This document shows, in pieces, positions 6,732 to 14,811 of a stretch of 26,455 nucleotides of DNA. A model generated the notes under the pieces. The model was given only the letters and a program-made list of their open reading frames with translations. It was not told where the DNA came from and did no database searches. Within the stretch, counting starts at the first letter, position 1. Each line of letters begins with the position of its first letter. This stretch comes from an uncultured Burkholderiales bacterium (GTDB taxonomy: Bacteria; Pseudomonadota; Gammaproteobacteria; Burkholderiales; Burkholderiaceae_C): positions 1 through 26,455 of the forward strand of contig CAIQIL010000142.1 in assembly GCA_903871865.1 (NCBI GenBank), in the 5' to 3' direction. The translations under genes and the position numbers were made by a program.

Positions 6732-9671
6732 TCACAGCAGCAGGTCGCGGCTGGCGACGATCTGCGATGCGCTCACGCCCTTGAGCAGGACCAGGGCGAT
6801 CGGCGAGGAAGCGCCGAGGGTGCCGTCGGTGTCGATGCGGACTTCGACGCCAGCGGCGGTGTCGATCAGTCGCACGTAGCCGTTGGCGACCAGGTCACCG
6901 GTGGCGCCGTAGCTGGCGCGCAGGGTGCTGGCGATGGCGCTCAGGTCCAGCTTGTCGGTGCCCGGCGTGAAGTCGGTGACGGTGTCGCGGCCGTCGCGGA
7001 TGTCGGTGTAGACGAACACGTCGGCACCGGCGCCGCCGGTCAGCGTGTCGGCCCCGGCCAGGCCGGTGATGCGGTCATCGCCCGAGGTGCCCACCAGGGT
7101 GTCACGGCCGGCGGTGCCGGTCAGGGCCTTGACCAGGCTCAGGCCCACCACCACGGGGTCGTGGTCGGAGGCGCGGAAGGGCGAGGCGGTGTAGTAGTCA
7201 GGGCTGCAAGCGGTGTAGCCACAGGTGCCGTTGGGCGACAGCTTGAATTCGACGTTGTAGTCGATCACGCTGGGCTCGTCGGCATTGATGTGCCAATGCA
7301 CCACGTTGGTCGCTGCAGTGCGCAGGCCGGAAGTCGCCAGGGCATGGTCGATGTAGCCCAGCTCGCCGTCGAAAACGTAGGAGTAATCGTTGCTGCCGCT
7401 GAAGGTCTCGATCATGTCGTTCAGGCCGCCACCGGTCAGCGTGCGGATCGGGTCTTCCTTGCCGTAGGCGTTCAGGTCACCGATGACCAGGGCGCCGCGT
7501 GCGCCGGTGCTGGCCTGCAGGTCCTGGATGTAGGTCAGCAGGCGGTTGGCTTGGTCGGTGCGGCGGCCGTTCCAGCAGCCTTGGCCATCACCGGCGTCGA
7601 AGTTGCCGGCGTAGTCGGCATCACCCGAGGTCGGGCAGCTGCTCTTGGACTTGAAGTGGTTGACGATGACGGTGAACTTCTCGTTGTTGGGCAGAGAGAA
7701 GGTCTGGGCCAGCGGCGGACGGTTGTTGATGGCGTCGGTGTCGGCCACGGCATTGCCGTTGAGCGTCACCGAGGCGGGCTTGTAGATCATGGCCACGCGG
7801 ATGGCGTCGGTGCCGGTACCTGCACCGCCGATGGCCGGGTAGAAGGCCGTGGGCACGTTGACGGCAGCGTAGGTGCCTGCGCCCAGCTTGGCGTTGAGGG
7901 CGTCCACCAGGTTCTGCACGGCGGTGTTGCCATTGTTCTGCATCTCCATCAGGCCCACCACATCGGCGTTGATGGCCGAGATGGCTTCCACGATCTTGGC
8001 GCGCTGGCGGATGAACTCGTTGAGGCTGTCAGCGCCGCGGCAGTTGGCCGCAGACACGGCGCCGCCCAGCGAGCAGCCTTGACCACTGCCACCTGCGGCT
8101 GTTGCGCCGTTGGTGAAGGTGGTGAAGAAGTTCAGCACGTTGAAGCTGGCCACCTTCAGGTTGCCACCGACGGTCGGCGGCGTGAACGTGCGCGGGTTGG
8201 CGCGCGTGAAGGTCACGGCCTGCGTCGGGTGGACCTTGTAGCTGGCCAGACCCGTGTTGGTGGCGGTGCTCAGGCCGTAGTCAATGACGCCGGTGATGCT
8301 GTCCACGGTGTCGCCAGCGCGCAGGGTGTTGTCTGCGGCGAAGTAGGGCGTGGGGCTGACGTTCTGGGCGCTGGTGCCGTCGTCCAGCAGGATCTGGCGC
8401 TGGGCGTTGCTGGCGGCCAGGCTGATGGCGTCAGCAGACCCTGCGGGGAACACGTTGGTGGGCTTGACCAGGCGGCCACCCGAGGACAGCGTGACCTGGC
8501 CGAAGCGGCCCTGGAAGTAGTTCTGCGAAGCGGTCAGCTGGGTGTTGATGGTCACCAGCATGCCTTCGACGGCTTCGAGCTGGGCTTCGGTGGCCGGCAG
8601 CGTGATGACGGTGGGGTTGACCACGTTGCCGCTGCTCACCACGGTGATGGCGGTGGGCGAGGTCAGCTCGGTGACGGTGTGGTCCAGGGTCAGGGCGTTG
8701 GTGGCAGCGCCTGTGTTGAACTCGGCGACCGTGCCGGTCAACGTGATGGCCTGACCGACCGAGACGGTGGGTGCGGTGCTGGTGAAGACCAGGATGCCGT
8801 CGGAGGTGGCGGGGTTGCCATCGCCCACGGGATCCTGCAGGTAGAAGCCGTTGTTGGTGACCTTGGTGACCACGCCCGAGGTGGTGACCGACTGGCCGAC
8901 CAGCGGGCTGGTTTTGCCGCTGCCTTGGATCTGAGGGATCGGGGTCAGGGTGCCGGGAGCGGGCGTCGGGGCCGGGGTGGGCGAGGGGGTCGGCGACGGG
9001 GTGGGCGAAGGCGAGGTGCCACCGCACACGTTCAGGGCGGTCAGGCTGTTGCGGGGCGCAGGCGCTGCCGCAGCGAAGTCGGCGATGTTGCTGTTGGTGT
9101 CGGTGCAGCCAGCATTGGCACGCACCACGGCCGTGGTGTTCGACGGTGCGACGGTGGGGCCGCTGCCCTCAAAGAGGCTGGCGGTGGTGCCAAAGCCCAC
9201 GAAGTCCACCACGTTGGTGCTGGTGGCTGTGGCCGTGCTGCCCAGTGCCGCGGTGGCGCTCACCAGGGCGACCTTGCCCACCGTGCCGCTCATGTTGATG
9301 GCGCCGGTGCTGTCGGCCGTGAGGCCGATGGTGCCACCCGTGCCTGCGGCTTCCTGCACCAGGTAGTACTGGCCAGGCTGGAGGGTCACGTTGCCCAGCG
9401 AGGTGGCCTGCCAGGTCGTGCCTGTGGCCGAAGCGTATTGCACCGACCAGCCATTGAGGCTCACCGGCGCACTGCCGGCATTGAACAGCTCGATGAAGTC
9501 GTTTTTGTAGGTTGCGCCTGTGTTGCCGCCGCCGCCGTAGACCTGGCTGATCACGACGCCGCTGGTCGAAGCCTGTGCGATGCCAGCCAGGCTCAAGGCC
9601 AGTGCCGCGCACACAGGGCGCAGGCGGAAGGTGGGCTGGAGCGGGGTGCGGAGAGAGACGGCAGAGCGCAT
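6732..9671 (-). CDS. secreted ExeM/NucH-family extracellular nuclease with RTX-type C-terminus
   Basis: The protein has 979 residues. The order is: signal peptide ending near AQA34; a lamin-tail domain (KNDFIELFNAGSAPVSLNGW) within about residues 37-160; a Ser/Thr-Pro linker; an OB-fold-like region (GVVTKVTNNGFYLQDP); and an endonuclease/exonuclease/phosphatase domain. The last shows LKVASFNVLNFF, VGLMEMQNN, VNHFKSKS, VIGDLNAYG and SDHDPVVVG, which are the metal and catalytic motifs of the family. The C-terminus has calcium-binding RTX repeats (GTSGDDRITGLAGADTLTGG, about residues 861-880) and a type I secretion-like end. It is predicted to degrade extracellular DNA for biofilm turnover or phosphate scavenging. 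The start at 9671 has a GAGG ribosome binding site; an upstream methionine at 9722 has none. Confidence 0.93.
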   Translation of the reverse strand: MRSAVSLRTPLQPTFRLRPVCAALALSLAGIAQASTSGVVISQVYGGGGNTGATYKNDFIELFNAGSAPVSLNGWSVQYASATGTTWQATSLGNVTLQPGQYYLVQEAAGTGGTIGLTADSTGAINMSGTVGKVALVSATAALGSTATATSTNVVDFVGFGTTASLFEGSGPTVAPSNTTAVVRANAGCTDTNSNIADFAAAAPAPRNSLTALNVCGGTSPSPTPSPTPSPTPAPTPAPGTLTPIPQIQGSGKTSPLVGQSVTTSGVVTKVTNNGFYLQDPVGDGNPATSDGILVFTSTAPTVSVGQAITLTGTVAEFNTGAATNALTLDHTVTELTSPTAITVVSSGNVVNPTVITLPATEAQLEAVEGMLVTINTQLTASQNYFQGRFGQVTLSSGGRLVKPTNVFPAGSADAISLAASNAQRQILLDDGTSAQNVSPTPYFAADNTLRAGDTVDSITGVIDYGLSTATNTGLASYKVHPTQAVTFTRANPRTFTPPTVGGNLKVASFNVLNFFTTFTNGATAAGGSGQGCSLGGAVSAANCRGADSLNEFIRQRAKIVEAISAINADVVGLMEMQNNGNTAVQNLVDALNAKLGAGTYAAVNVPTAFYPAIGGAGTGTDAIRVAMIYKPASVTLNGNAVADTDAINNRPPLAQTFSLPNNEKFTVIVNHFKSKSSCPTSGDADYAGNFDAGDGQGCWNGRRTDQANRLLTYIQDLQASTGARGALVIGDLNAYGKEDPIRTLTGGGLNDMIETFSGSNDYSYVFDGELGYIDHALATSGLRTAATNVVHWHINADEPSVIDYNVEFKLSPNGTCGYTACSPDYYTASPFRASDHDPVVVGLSLVKALTGTAGRDTLVGTSGDDRITGLAGADTLTGGAGADVFVYTDIRDGRDTVTDFTPGTDKLDLSAIASTLRASYGATGDLVANGYVRLIDTAAGVEVRIDTDGTLGASSPIALVLLKGVSASQIVASRDLLL
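8957..9015 (-). repeat. Ser/Thr-Pro interdomain linker repeat in the nuclease gene
   Basis: Alternating Pro with Ser, Thr or Ala (SPSPTPSPTPSPTPAPTPAP) is encoded by a GGGGT/GGCGA-rich run on the plus strand. It separates the lamin-tail domain from the OB-fold region. It is a flexible linker and a likely site of length variation. Confidence 0.8.
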
Positions 9672-9815
9672 GGCAAACCTCAATGTTCGAGAATTCGCCA
9701 GTCTGTGGCTTAGGCATGTCACCGTGAAGTTGTGTGAAGGCGCCGCAGGTGGGCTGCATGGCTCATCCGCGATGTCACTGTCCTGATTTGCCCTGGACCC
9801 TTCAGGGCGAGCGGC

Positions 9816-10481
9816 TCAACCGGGTGTCTGGCGCCTGGCCCGCGCGCGCGCCAGCGCCGCTTCGATCACGGCGCGCTTGGCGTCCAGCGCTGTCGGCTCG
9901 GTCAGCTTGGAGGCCTCGGCCAGGTGGGCCAGCTTGTGCTCTGCCTTGGCCTGCAACCGGGCCTCGTGCTCGGCTTGCGCACGCACCAGGCGCACGGCGC
10001 GCCAGCCATGGCGTTCGCGGGCGGTATCGGCCTGAGGCTGGGACCAGGCGGCCCAGCCGGTGGGCGGTGCTTCGCCGGCATGGGCGGGCACCAGCGAGAT
10101 GCAATCCACCGGGCACACCGGCACGCACAGCTCACAGCCGGTGCAGTCGGACTCGATGACGGTGTGCATGTGCTTGTTCGTCCCGATGATGGCGTCCACC
10201 GGGCAGGCCGCGATGCACAGCGTGCAGCCGATGCACCAGGCCTCGTCGATCACGGCCAGCGTGCGCGGACCTTCGGTGCCGTGCGCGGCGCTCAGCGGCT
10301 GTTCGGGCAGGCCCGTGAGCGCGGCCAGTCGGCGCACACCCTCGGCCCCGCCGGGCGGGCATTGGTGGATGTCGGCTTCGCCCGCAGCGATCGCGCGCGC
10401 GTAGGCGGCGCAATCCGGGTAGCCGCAGCGCGTGCACTGTGTCTGCGGCAGCAGGGCGTTGATCTGATCGGCGTCGGGCAT
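9816..10481 (-). CDS. rsxB: RsxB/RnfB-type polyferredoxin, soluble form
   Basis: This 221-residue iron-sulfur protein has an N-terminal Fe-S domain with ligands Cys16, Cys19, Cys24 and Cys41 (CTRCGYPDC then HQCPPGG). Two 4Fe-4S ferredoxin motifs follow at Cys83/86/89/93 and Cys113/116/119/123. The roughly 60-residue tail is charged and Ala-rich. The N-terminal membrane anchor of E. coli RsxB/RnfB is missing, because the protein starts directly at [16 protein letters not shown]. No other rnf/rsx genes are in the window. Betaproteobacteria commonly keep this soluble, orphan form. It presumably serves as an electron carrier, but the partner is unknown. It sits downstream of phaZ in the same orientation with a 106-bp gap. 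Confidence 0.92.
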   Translation of the reverse strand: MPDADQINALLPQTQCTRCGYPDCAAYARAIAAGEADIHQCPPGGAEGVRRLAALTGLPEQPLSAAHGTEGPRTLAVIDEAWCIGCTLCIAACPVDAIIGTNKHMHTVIESDCTGCELCVPVCPVDCISLVPAHAGEAPPTGWAAWSQPQADTARERHGWRAVRLVRAQAEHEARLQAKAEHKLAHLAEASKLTEPTALDAKRAVIEAALARARARRQTPG

Positions 10482-10497
10482 GGTGGCGCGCCAGTGT

Positions 10498-10544
10498 ACA
10501 AGCCCCGCCGCCGTGTGCGCAGGGCACGGGCGAACGGGGCTTGT
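10498..10544 (-). terminator. hairpin between phaZ and rsxB
   Basis: A 10-bp perfect inverted repeat (ACAAGCCCCG at 10498-10507, CGGGGCTTGT at 10535-10544) encloses a second short CCGTG/CACGG stem. It lies 44 bp downstream of the phaZ stop and just upstream of rsxB. There is no U-tract, so it is a candidate phaZ transcript end or an RNA structure in the rsxB leader. Confidence 0.4.
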
Positions 10545-10587
10545 GGGGGGCTCTGATGGCCAGCGATGGCCCGGGGCGGGGGGCGCT

Positions 10588-11844
10588 TTACTTGTTGTGC
10601 GACAGGATGAAAGCGCGTATTTCCGGGTAGGCCTTCTCGCGCCAGCGGCGGCCCGAGAAGATGCCGTAGTGGCCGGCGCCGACCACGTCGTAGTGCTTCT
10701 GGCGGGTCTTGGGGATGCTGGTGCACAGCTCGTGCGCGGCCTTGGTCTGGCCGGCGCCGGAGATGTCGTCCAACTCGCCCTCGACCGTCAGCAGGGCCGT
10801 GGTCTTGATGTCGGCCGGCTTGACCAGCTCTTCCTTGCCCTTGGGGTTGCGGACCTTCCAGGTGCCGTTGACCAGGGCGAAGTCCTGGAACACCGTCTTG
10901 ATGGTGTCCAGGTAGTACTCGGCGGGCATGTCCAGCACGGCGTTGTACTCGTCGTAGAACTGGCGGTGGGCGTCGGCGCTGTCGTCGTCACCGCGCACCA
11001 AGTCGAGGAAGTAGTCGTAGTGCGAGGTGGCGTGGCGGTCGGGGTTCATGGCCACGAAGCCGGTGTGCTGCAGGAAGCCCGGGTACACGCGGCGACCGGC
11101 GCCGGGGTAGTTCGGCGGCACGCGGTAGATCACGTTGTTCTCGAACCATTCGAAGGACTTGTTCATGGCCAGGTTGTTCACGGCCGTCGGCGAGCGGCGC
11201 GCGTCGATGGGGCCGCCCATCATGGTCATGGTGCGCGGCGTGGCCTCGCCACGGCTGGCCATCAGCGAGACCGCCGCCAGCACGGGCACCGTGGGCTGGC
11301 ACACCGAGATCACGTGCACATCGGGGCCGACCTTGCGGATGAAGTCCTGGACGTAGTTGATGTAGTCGTCGAGGTGGAAGGCGCCTTCTTCCAGCGACAC
11401 CATGCGGGCGTCGATCCAGTCGGTGATGTAGACCTTGTGGTCCTGCAGCAGGGTGCGCACGGTGTCGCGCAGCAAGGTCGAGTGGTGGCCCGACAGCGGT
11501 GCGACCACCAGCACCGAGGGCTGGTTGCGCATTTTGTCCAGCAGGGCGCCGTTGTCGGTGAAGCGCTTGAAGCGCAGCAGGCGGCAGAAGGGCTTGGCCT
11601 CGACCACCTGTTCCTGGATCACCACCTCGGTGCCATCCACGTGGACCTTGTTGATGCCGAACTCGGGTTTTTCGTATTCCTTGGTCAGGCGGTGCATCAG
11701 GTCGAAGCCGGCCGAGACGCGGTGTGCGGACGGGATCTGCGCCAGGGCGGACAGGGGGTTGCTGTAGAGCTTCGACGCGGCGCTGGCGAATTCAGAGAAG
11801 GGACTGATCCAGGCGCGGTTGGTTTCGTAGATTTGGTAAAGCAT
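10588..11844 (-). CDS. phaZ: intracellular polyhydroxyalkanoate depolymerase
   Basis: This 418-residue protein matches the Cupriavidus PhaZ1 type along its whole length. It mobilises stored PHA/PHB granules in the cytoplasm, releasing hydroxyacyl units. The catalytic cysteine is Cys182 in [13 protein letters not shown]. The family's Asp and His lie in [14 protein letters not shown] and [13 protein letters not shown]. Conserved blocks include [27 protein letters not shown] and [17 protein letters not shown]. The start at 11844 ([12 protein letters not shown]) has an AAAGG ribosome binding site. The frame is open further upstream to 12099, but that part does not resemble the family. There is no signal peptide, in line with granule location. 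Confidence 0.96.
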   Translation of the reverse strand: MLYQIYETNRAWISPFSEFASAASKLYSNPLSALAQIPSAHRVSAGFDLMHRLTKEYEKPEFGINKVHVDGTEVVIQEQVVEAKPFCRLLRFKRFTDNGALLDKMRNQPSVLVVAPLSGHHSTLLRDTVRTLLQDHKVYITDWIDARMVSLEEGAFHLDDYINYVQDFIRKVGPDVHVISVCQPTVPVLAAVSLMASRGEATPRTMTMMGGPIDARRSPTAVNNLAMNKSFEWFENNVIYRVPPNYPGAGRRVYPGFLQHTGFVAMNPDRHATSHYDYFLDLVRGDDDSADAHRQFYDEYNAVLDMPAEYYLDTIKTVFQDFALVNGTWKVRNPKGKEELVKPADIKTTALLTVEGELDDISGAGQTKAAHELCTSIPKTRQKHYDVVGAGHYGIFSGRRWREKAYPEIRAFILSHNK

Positions 11845-12158
11845 GGGCGGTGACCTTTGATCGCGAGGGTGCCACGGGGGCTGCATGGGGGCTTGACGGG
11901 TGCCATCAAGGCCATGGTGCAGTGCAGCATAGTGCAGATTCTTCATCTTTGCACAGGGGGCTGACCCGCAAGACGCGCAACAAGGCCTTTCGCACCGTGC
12001 AATTTGCCGGCTTTCCTCGGCGAGCCTGGCCCTGGTTCGAAGGGGTCCATTTGCGCCAATCTGCGAGGGCTTGATCGATGGCGTCGGGCTTTGCGCCATC
12101 CGTCACGGTGATGATGTAACGTGATGTGTGTCACATCATTCAAATCAGGAGGGCAACC
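11845..12158. other. divergent intergenic region between phaZ and the copper-radical oxidase gene
   Basis: This 314-bp stretch should hold the promoters of both divergent genes. On the phaZ side it contains clustered GTGCAG elements (11917-11922, 11922-11927, 11932-11937). These TGC-rich repeats are reminiscent of, but not demonstrably, PhaR-type PHA regulator sites. On the oxidase side is a perfect inverted repeat, listed separately. A short minus-strand frame (11906-12106, GTG start) lacks a ribosome binding site and is not accepted as a gene. Confidence 0.6.
12122..12138 (+). promoter_or_regulatory. 17-bp perfect palindrome just upstream of the oxidase gene
   Basis: TGATGTG-TGT-CACATCA is a 7-bp inverted repeat with a 3-bp centre. 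It ends 20 bp before the ATG and directly precedes the AGGAGG ribosome binding site. An extra half-site-like ATGATGT lies at 12111-12117. It could be an operator for a dimeric repressor, or a CRP/FNR-like half-site arrangement. The regulator is unknown. Confidence 0.45.
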
Positions 12159-13673
12159 ATGCACCCACTCACCGAACGCGCTGGCAAGCGCCACCCAAGG
12201 CACGGCAAGCCGTGGACACTGTCGGCACTGGCCGTGGCCCTGTCTGCGGCCAGCCTTGGCGCGCAGGCGGCGCTGGACACCTATTTGCGCGGCTCTTTCT
12301 CGGCCGTGGCCAACTGGCCCTTGATCCCCCTGCACGTGGTGCTCTTGCCCGATGGCCGGGTGATGAGCTACGGCACGGACGGCCAGGGCAACCAGACGGG
12401 TCAGTTCATCTATGACGTCTGGGACCCGAGCAAGGGCACTGCCGCCGCGTCCCACCTGACGCTGCCCAACACCACGGGCACCGACACCTTCTGCAGTGGC
12501 CAGATCGTCCTGCCGGCCAGCGGGGCTGTGTTGCTCACCGGGGGCGACAAAACCGTCAACGGCGTTCGCAACTACTCCATCAACGACGTCAACCTCTTTG
12601 ACTGGCGCACCAACAGCCTGTACTCCGCCCAGCAGCCCATGGCCTTCCTGCGCTGGTACCCGACCGTGCTGACCACCGCGGCCGGCGAGGTGCTGGTGCT
12701 GGGCGGGCGCGCCGACCCCAACACACCGGCCCCGACCCCCGAGGTCTACACCGAAGGCGTGGGCTGGCGCAGTTTGAGCTCGGCCGTCAGTGACGGCGCC
12801 TATGGCATCCGCAACTGGAGCTACCCGCGTGCCTGGCAGGCACCGAACGGCAAGGTCTTCATCGCCACCATCTGGGGCGGCACCTACTACCTGGACCCGG
12901 CTGGCACGGGCCAGGTCGAGAGCACCCCGCTGACCCTCAGCGAGGGCGATGTCTACCTGCCCAGCGTGATGTACAGCCCGGGCAAGATCCTCGCACTGCG
13001 CAAGCTCAACAAGGCGGTGGTGGTGGACATCACCGGTGCGGCGCCCAAGGCGACCAGCGTGACGGGTGTCGGGCAGGACCGCTACCACGCCTCCGCCACG
13101 GTGATGGCCGATGGCCAGGTGTTGGTCAGCGGCGGCTCGATGGTGTCCAACGTCGCCAACGGCGTGGCCTACACCGCCAAGATCTGGAACCCGGCGACCA
13201 ATGGCTGGAGCAATGCGGCCACGGCGGCGAAGATGCGCCTGTACCACTCGGTGTCGCTGTTGCTGCCAGATGGCCGCGTGCTGACGGCAGGGGGTGGCGC
13301 GCCGGGGCCGGTCAACAACCTGAACGCCGAGATTTACACGCCGCCCTATTTGTACAAGCAGGACTGGACGGCCACGCTCGCCACGCGCCCTGTGATCACC
13401 TCGGCGCCGACCACGGCAACCTGGGGCAGCAAGGTGGGCGTGACGTTGAACGCCAGTGGCGTGAGCAAGGTCACCCTGGTCAAAACCGGTTCGGCCACGC
13501 ACACGGTGGACTTCGATCAGCGTTTCCTGAACCTGGCCTTCAGCGCCTCGGGCACCCAGGTGAGTGTCACCTTGCCCGCCTCGGCCAAGATCGCACCACC
13601 CGGCAACTACATGCTGTTCGTGTTCAACAGCGCGGGCGTGCCCTCGGTGGCACGCATCGTGAAGCTGGGCTGA
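12159..13673 (+). CDS. secreted copper-radical oxidase (galactose oxidase/glyoxal oxidase family)
   Basis: This 504-residue protein has a signal peptide ending near AQAA, a kelch-type beta-propeller and a C-terminal DUF1929/early-set domain. The active-site set of copper radical oxidases is present. It comprises Cys112 (TDTFCSGQ), Tyr167 (FLRWYPTV), the Tyr362-His363 pair (RLYHSVSLLLPDGRV) and His448 (ATHTVDFDQR). In galactose oxidase the equivalents are Cys228, Tyr272, Tyr495, His496 and His581, and the 86-residue step from the axial Tyr to the last His is identical here. The stacking Trp290 has no evident equivalent, as in glyoxal oxidases. Expected chemistry is oxidation of an alcohol or aldehyde to give H2O2; the substrate is unknown. 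The start at 12159 has an AGGAGG site five bases upstream. The gene is monocistronic. Confidence 0.88.
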   Translation: MHPLTERAGKRHPRHGKPWTLSALAVALSAASLGAQAALDTYLRGSFSAVANWPLIPLHVVLLPDGRVMSYGTDGQGNQTGQFIYDVWDPSKGTAAASHLTLPNTTGTDTFCSGQIVLPASGAVLLTGGDKTVNGVRNYSINDVNLFDWRTNSLYSAQQPMAFLRWYPTVLTTAAGEVLVLGGRADPNTPAPTPEVYTEGVGWRSLSSAVSDGAYGIRNWSYPRAWQAPNGKVFIATIWGGTYYLDPAGTGQVESTPLTLSEGDVYLPSVMYSPGKILALRKLNKAVVVDITGAAPKATSVTGVGQDRYHASATVMADGQVLVSGGSMVSNVANGVAYTAKIWNPATNGWSNAATAAKMRLYHSVSLLLPDGRVLTAGGGAPGPVNNLNAEIYTPPYLYKQDWTATLATRPVITSAPTTATWGSKVGVTLNASGVSKVTLVKTGSATHTVDFDQRFLNLAFSASGTQVSVTLPASAKIAPPGNYMLFVFNSAGVPSVARIVKLG

Positions 13674-13721
13674 CCTTGACGGCAGTGGCCTGAGGGCCAC
13701 GCGCCAGGCCCAGGCCAAATC

Positions 13722-13757
13722 AAAGGCCCCTCGCCGCTTGCGCAGCGAGGGGCCTTT
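13722..13757. terminator. strong bidirectional intrinsic terminator
   Basis: A 13-bp perfect stem (AAAGGCCCCTCGC, 13722-13734, with GCGAGGGGCCTTT, 13745-13757) with a 10-base loop is flanked by A and T runs on both sides. It lies between the convergent oxidase gene and a PEP-CTERM gene, so it can end both transcripts. Confidence 0.9.
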
Positions 13758-13814
13758 TCACCTGTGACCACCTGACGGCACACCACCTCAGGCGATGTGC
13801 GTCAGTGGTTCAGA

Positions 13815-14381
13815 TCAGGCCTGACGGCGGCGGGCGGCGACGCCGACCACGCCCAGGGCGGCAGCCAGCAGGGCCAGCGAGGTGGGCTCGGGCACGGCGG
13901 TGACGTTGTCGATGGCGAAGCCAGCGCCCGTGGCGATGCCAGCGCTGCTGCTGAAGACGATCGAGCTGGCGGGGCCGGAGAAGGTGAACGTGGCGTGCGT
14001 CCAGGTGGGTTGGTTGACGTCCGTGGTGTTGGCGGCCAGCGTGGTGGTGCCATTCAGCAAGGAGCCCGTGCCCTTGATGCCCGACCAGGCAGAGACGGTG
14101 ACGTCGGCCAGGGTGGAGAAGTCAAAGTTCAGGACGTAGTCGATGCCGGCGGGGACGTTGATGTACGTGCCGAAGTCGTCGGAGGTCGCGTAAGCGAAAC
14201 CAGCGCCATCGGTGTTGCTGAACACCAGGTTGTCGAAGCTCACGCCTTTGGCGGCGTAGGTGAGGTTGACGGGGGCAAAGTCGGCGCCATCGTTGAAATC
14301 GATGGTGAAGGCCGATGTGGCGGACGACACGGCAGGCACGACGGCCAGGGCCAGCAGGGACAGGGCAGAAGACAGTTTCAT
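13815..14381 (-). CDS. PEP-CTERM sorting domain protein
   Basis: This 188-residue secreted protein starts at ATG 14381 with a good GGAG ribosome binding site. The signal peptide is MKLSSALSLLALAVVPAVSS. The body is beta-rich with a repeated FD/DF pattern (ITIDFNDG-like start, DDFGTYINVPAG, FAIDNVTA near the end), recalling the PEP-CTERM proteins with a lectin- or jelly-roll-like fold. The C-terminal sorting signal is complete: AVPEPTSLALLAAALGVVGVA followed by ARRRQA. It needs an exosortase not present in the window. It is a separate unit bounded by the bidirectional terminator and a long divergent region. Function is unknown. Confidence 0.92.
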   Translation of the reverse strand: MKLSSALSLLALAVVPAVSSATSAFTIDFNDGADFAPVNLTYAAKGVSFDNLVFSNTDGAGFAYATSDDFGTYINVPAGIDYVLNFDFSTLADVTVSAWSGIKGTGSLLNGTTTLAANTTDVNQPTWTHATFTFSGPASSIVFSSSAGIATGAGFAIDNVTAVPEPTSLALLAAALGVVGVAARRRQA

Positions 14382-14811
14382 TGGAAACTCCAGAAAAGGT
14401 GTTTGTTGCTTGGGCAGGGCGGCAGCAGACAACAAGATCCGGGCAAGTCTAGGCAAGGAAGGCGACAAACATGTGACCAAACGCACAGGCTCCGTGGCAT
14501 GCACCCATGGTGCCGCGGCGGTGTCAATGTGGGTTTGCTTGCCGCTTGGTGAAATTTCGCGGGTGCTCTGGGGGTTGCCGGGTGTTTTTTCCGCGGAATG
14601 TGGCGCGGATGCGGCGCCGGGCTGATCGGCGCATGGGTCCATGCCGTCGTCATGGACCAGTCACTGTCGCTCATTAACCTCCTGTTGCAGCCTTTGGAGT
14701 GGCCGGGCACGGTGGAATGACCTGCACAGCACCCAGAGCGCGCGTGCTTCGTTTGGCGGCAGGCACTCGACGACCCTTTTCAAGACTCAGACCCACAACC
14801 TGGAGCAGTCA
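14382..14811. other. 430-bp divergent intergenic region upstream of the PHP gene
   Basis: No gene is supported here. The frames that cross it are extensions of neighbouring or shadow frames. It should contain the promoters for the PEP-CTERM gene (leftward) and the PHP gene (rightward). Visible structure: a 10-bp palindrome TTCCGCGGAA at 14589-14598 and an 8-bp inverted repeat at 14636-14658 (listed separately). I could not identify a convincing sigma-70 or sigma-54 promoter by eye. Confidence 0.6.
14636..14658. promoter_or_regulatory. inverted repeat in the divergent promoter region
   Basis: GGTCCATG and CATGGACC are perfect 8-bp arms around a 7-base centre (CCGTCGT). They lie about 155 bp before the PHP start and 255 bp before the PEP-CTERM start. 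This spacing suits a regulator operator, but no regulator gene is nearby to support it. Confidence 0.35.

Noticed and set aside
8957..9015. Possible CRISPR-like or minisatellite array
   Set aside because: The repeat is in frame and encodes a Ser/Thr-Pro linker in the nuclease. There are no spacers.
7161..9713. 850-codon plus-strand open frame opposite the nuclease gene
   Set aside because: It is a GC-bias shadow. Its product is low-complexity Val/Gly/Ala/His text with no domain, while the minus strand encodes a clear multi-domain nuclease.
9790..9808. Hairpin GCCCTG/CAGGGC as the rsxB terminator
   Set aside because: The stem has only 6 bp and is followed by AAATC rather than a U-tract on the transcribed strand, so support is too thin.
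11906..12106. 66-codon minus-strand frame (GTG start) upstream of phaZ
   Set aside because: It has no ribosome binding site and a rare start, and it overlaps the likely phaZ promoter. The first 20 residues look protein-like, but the rest does not.
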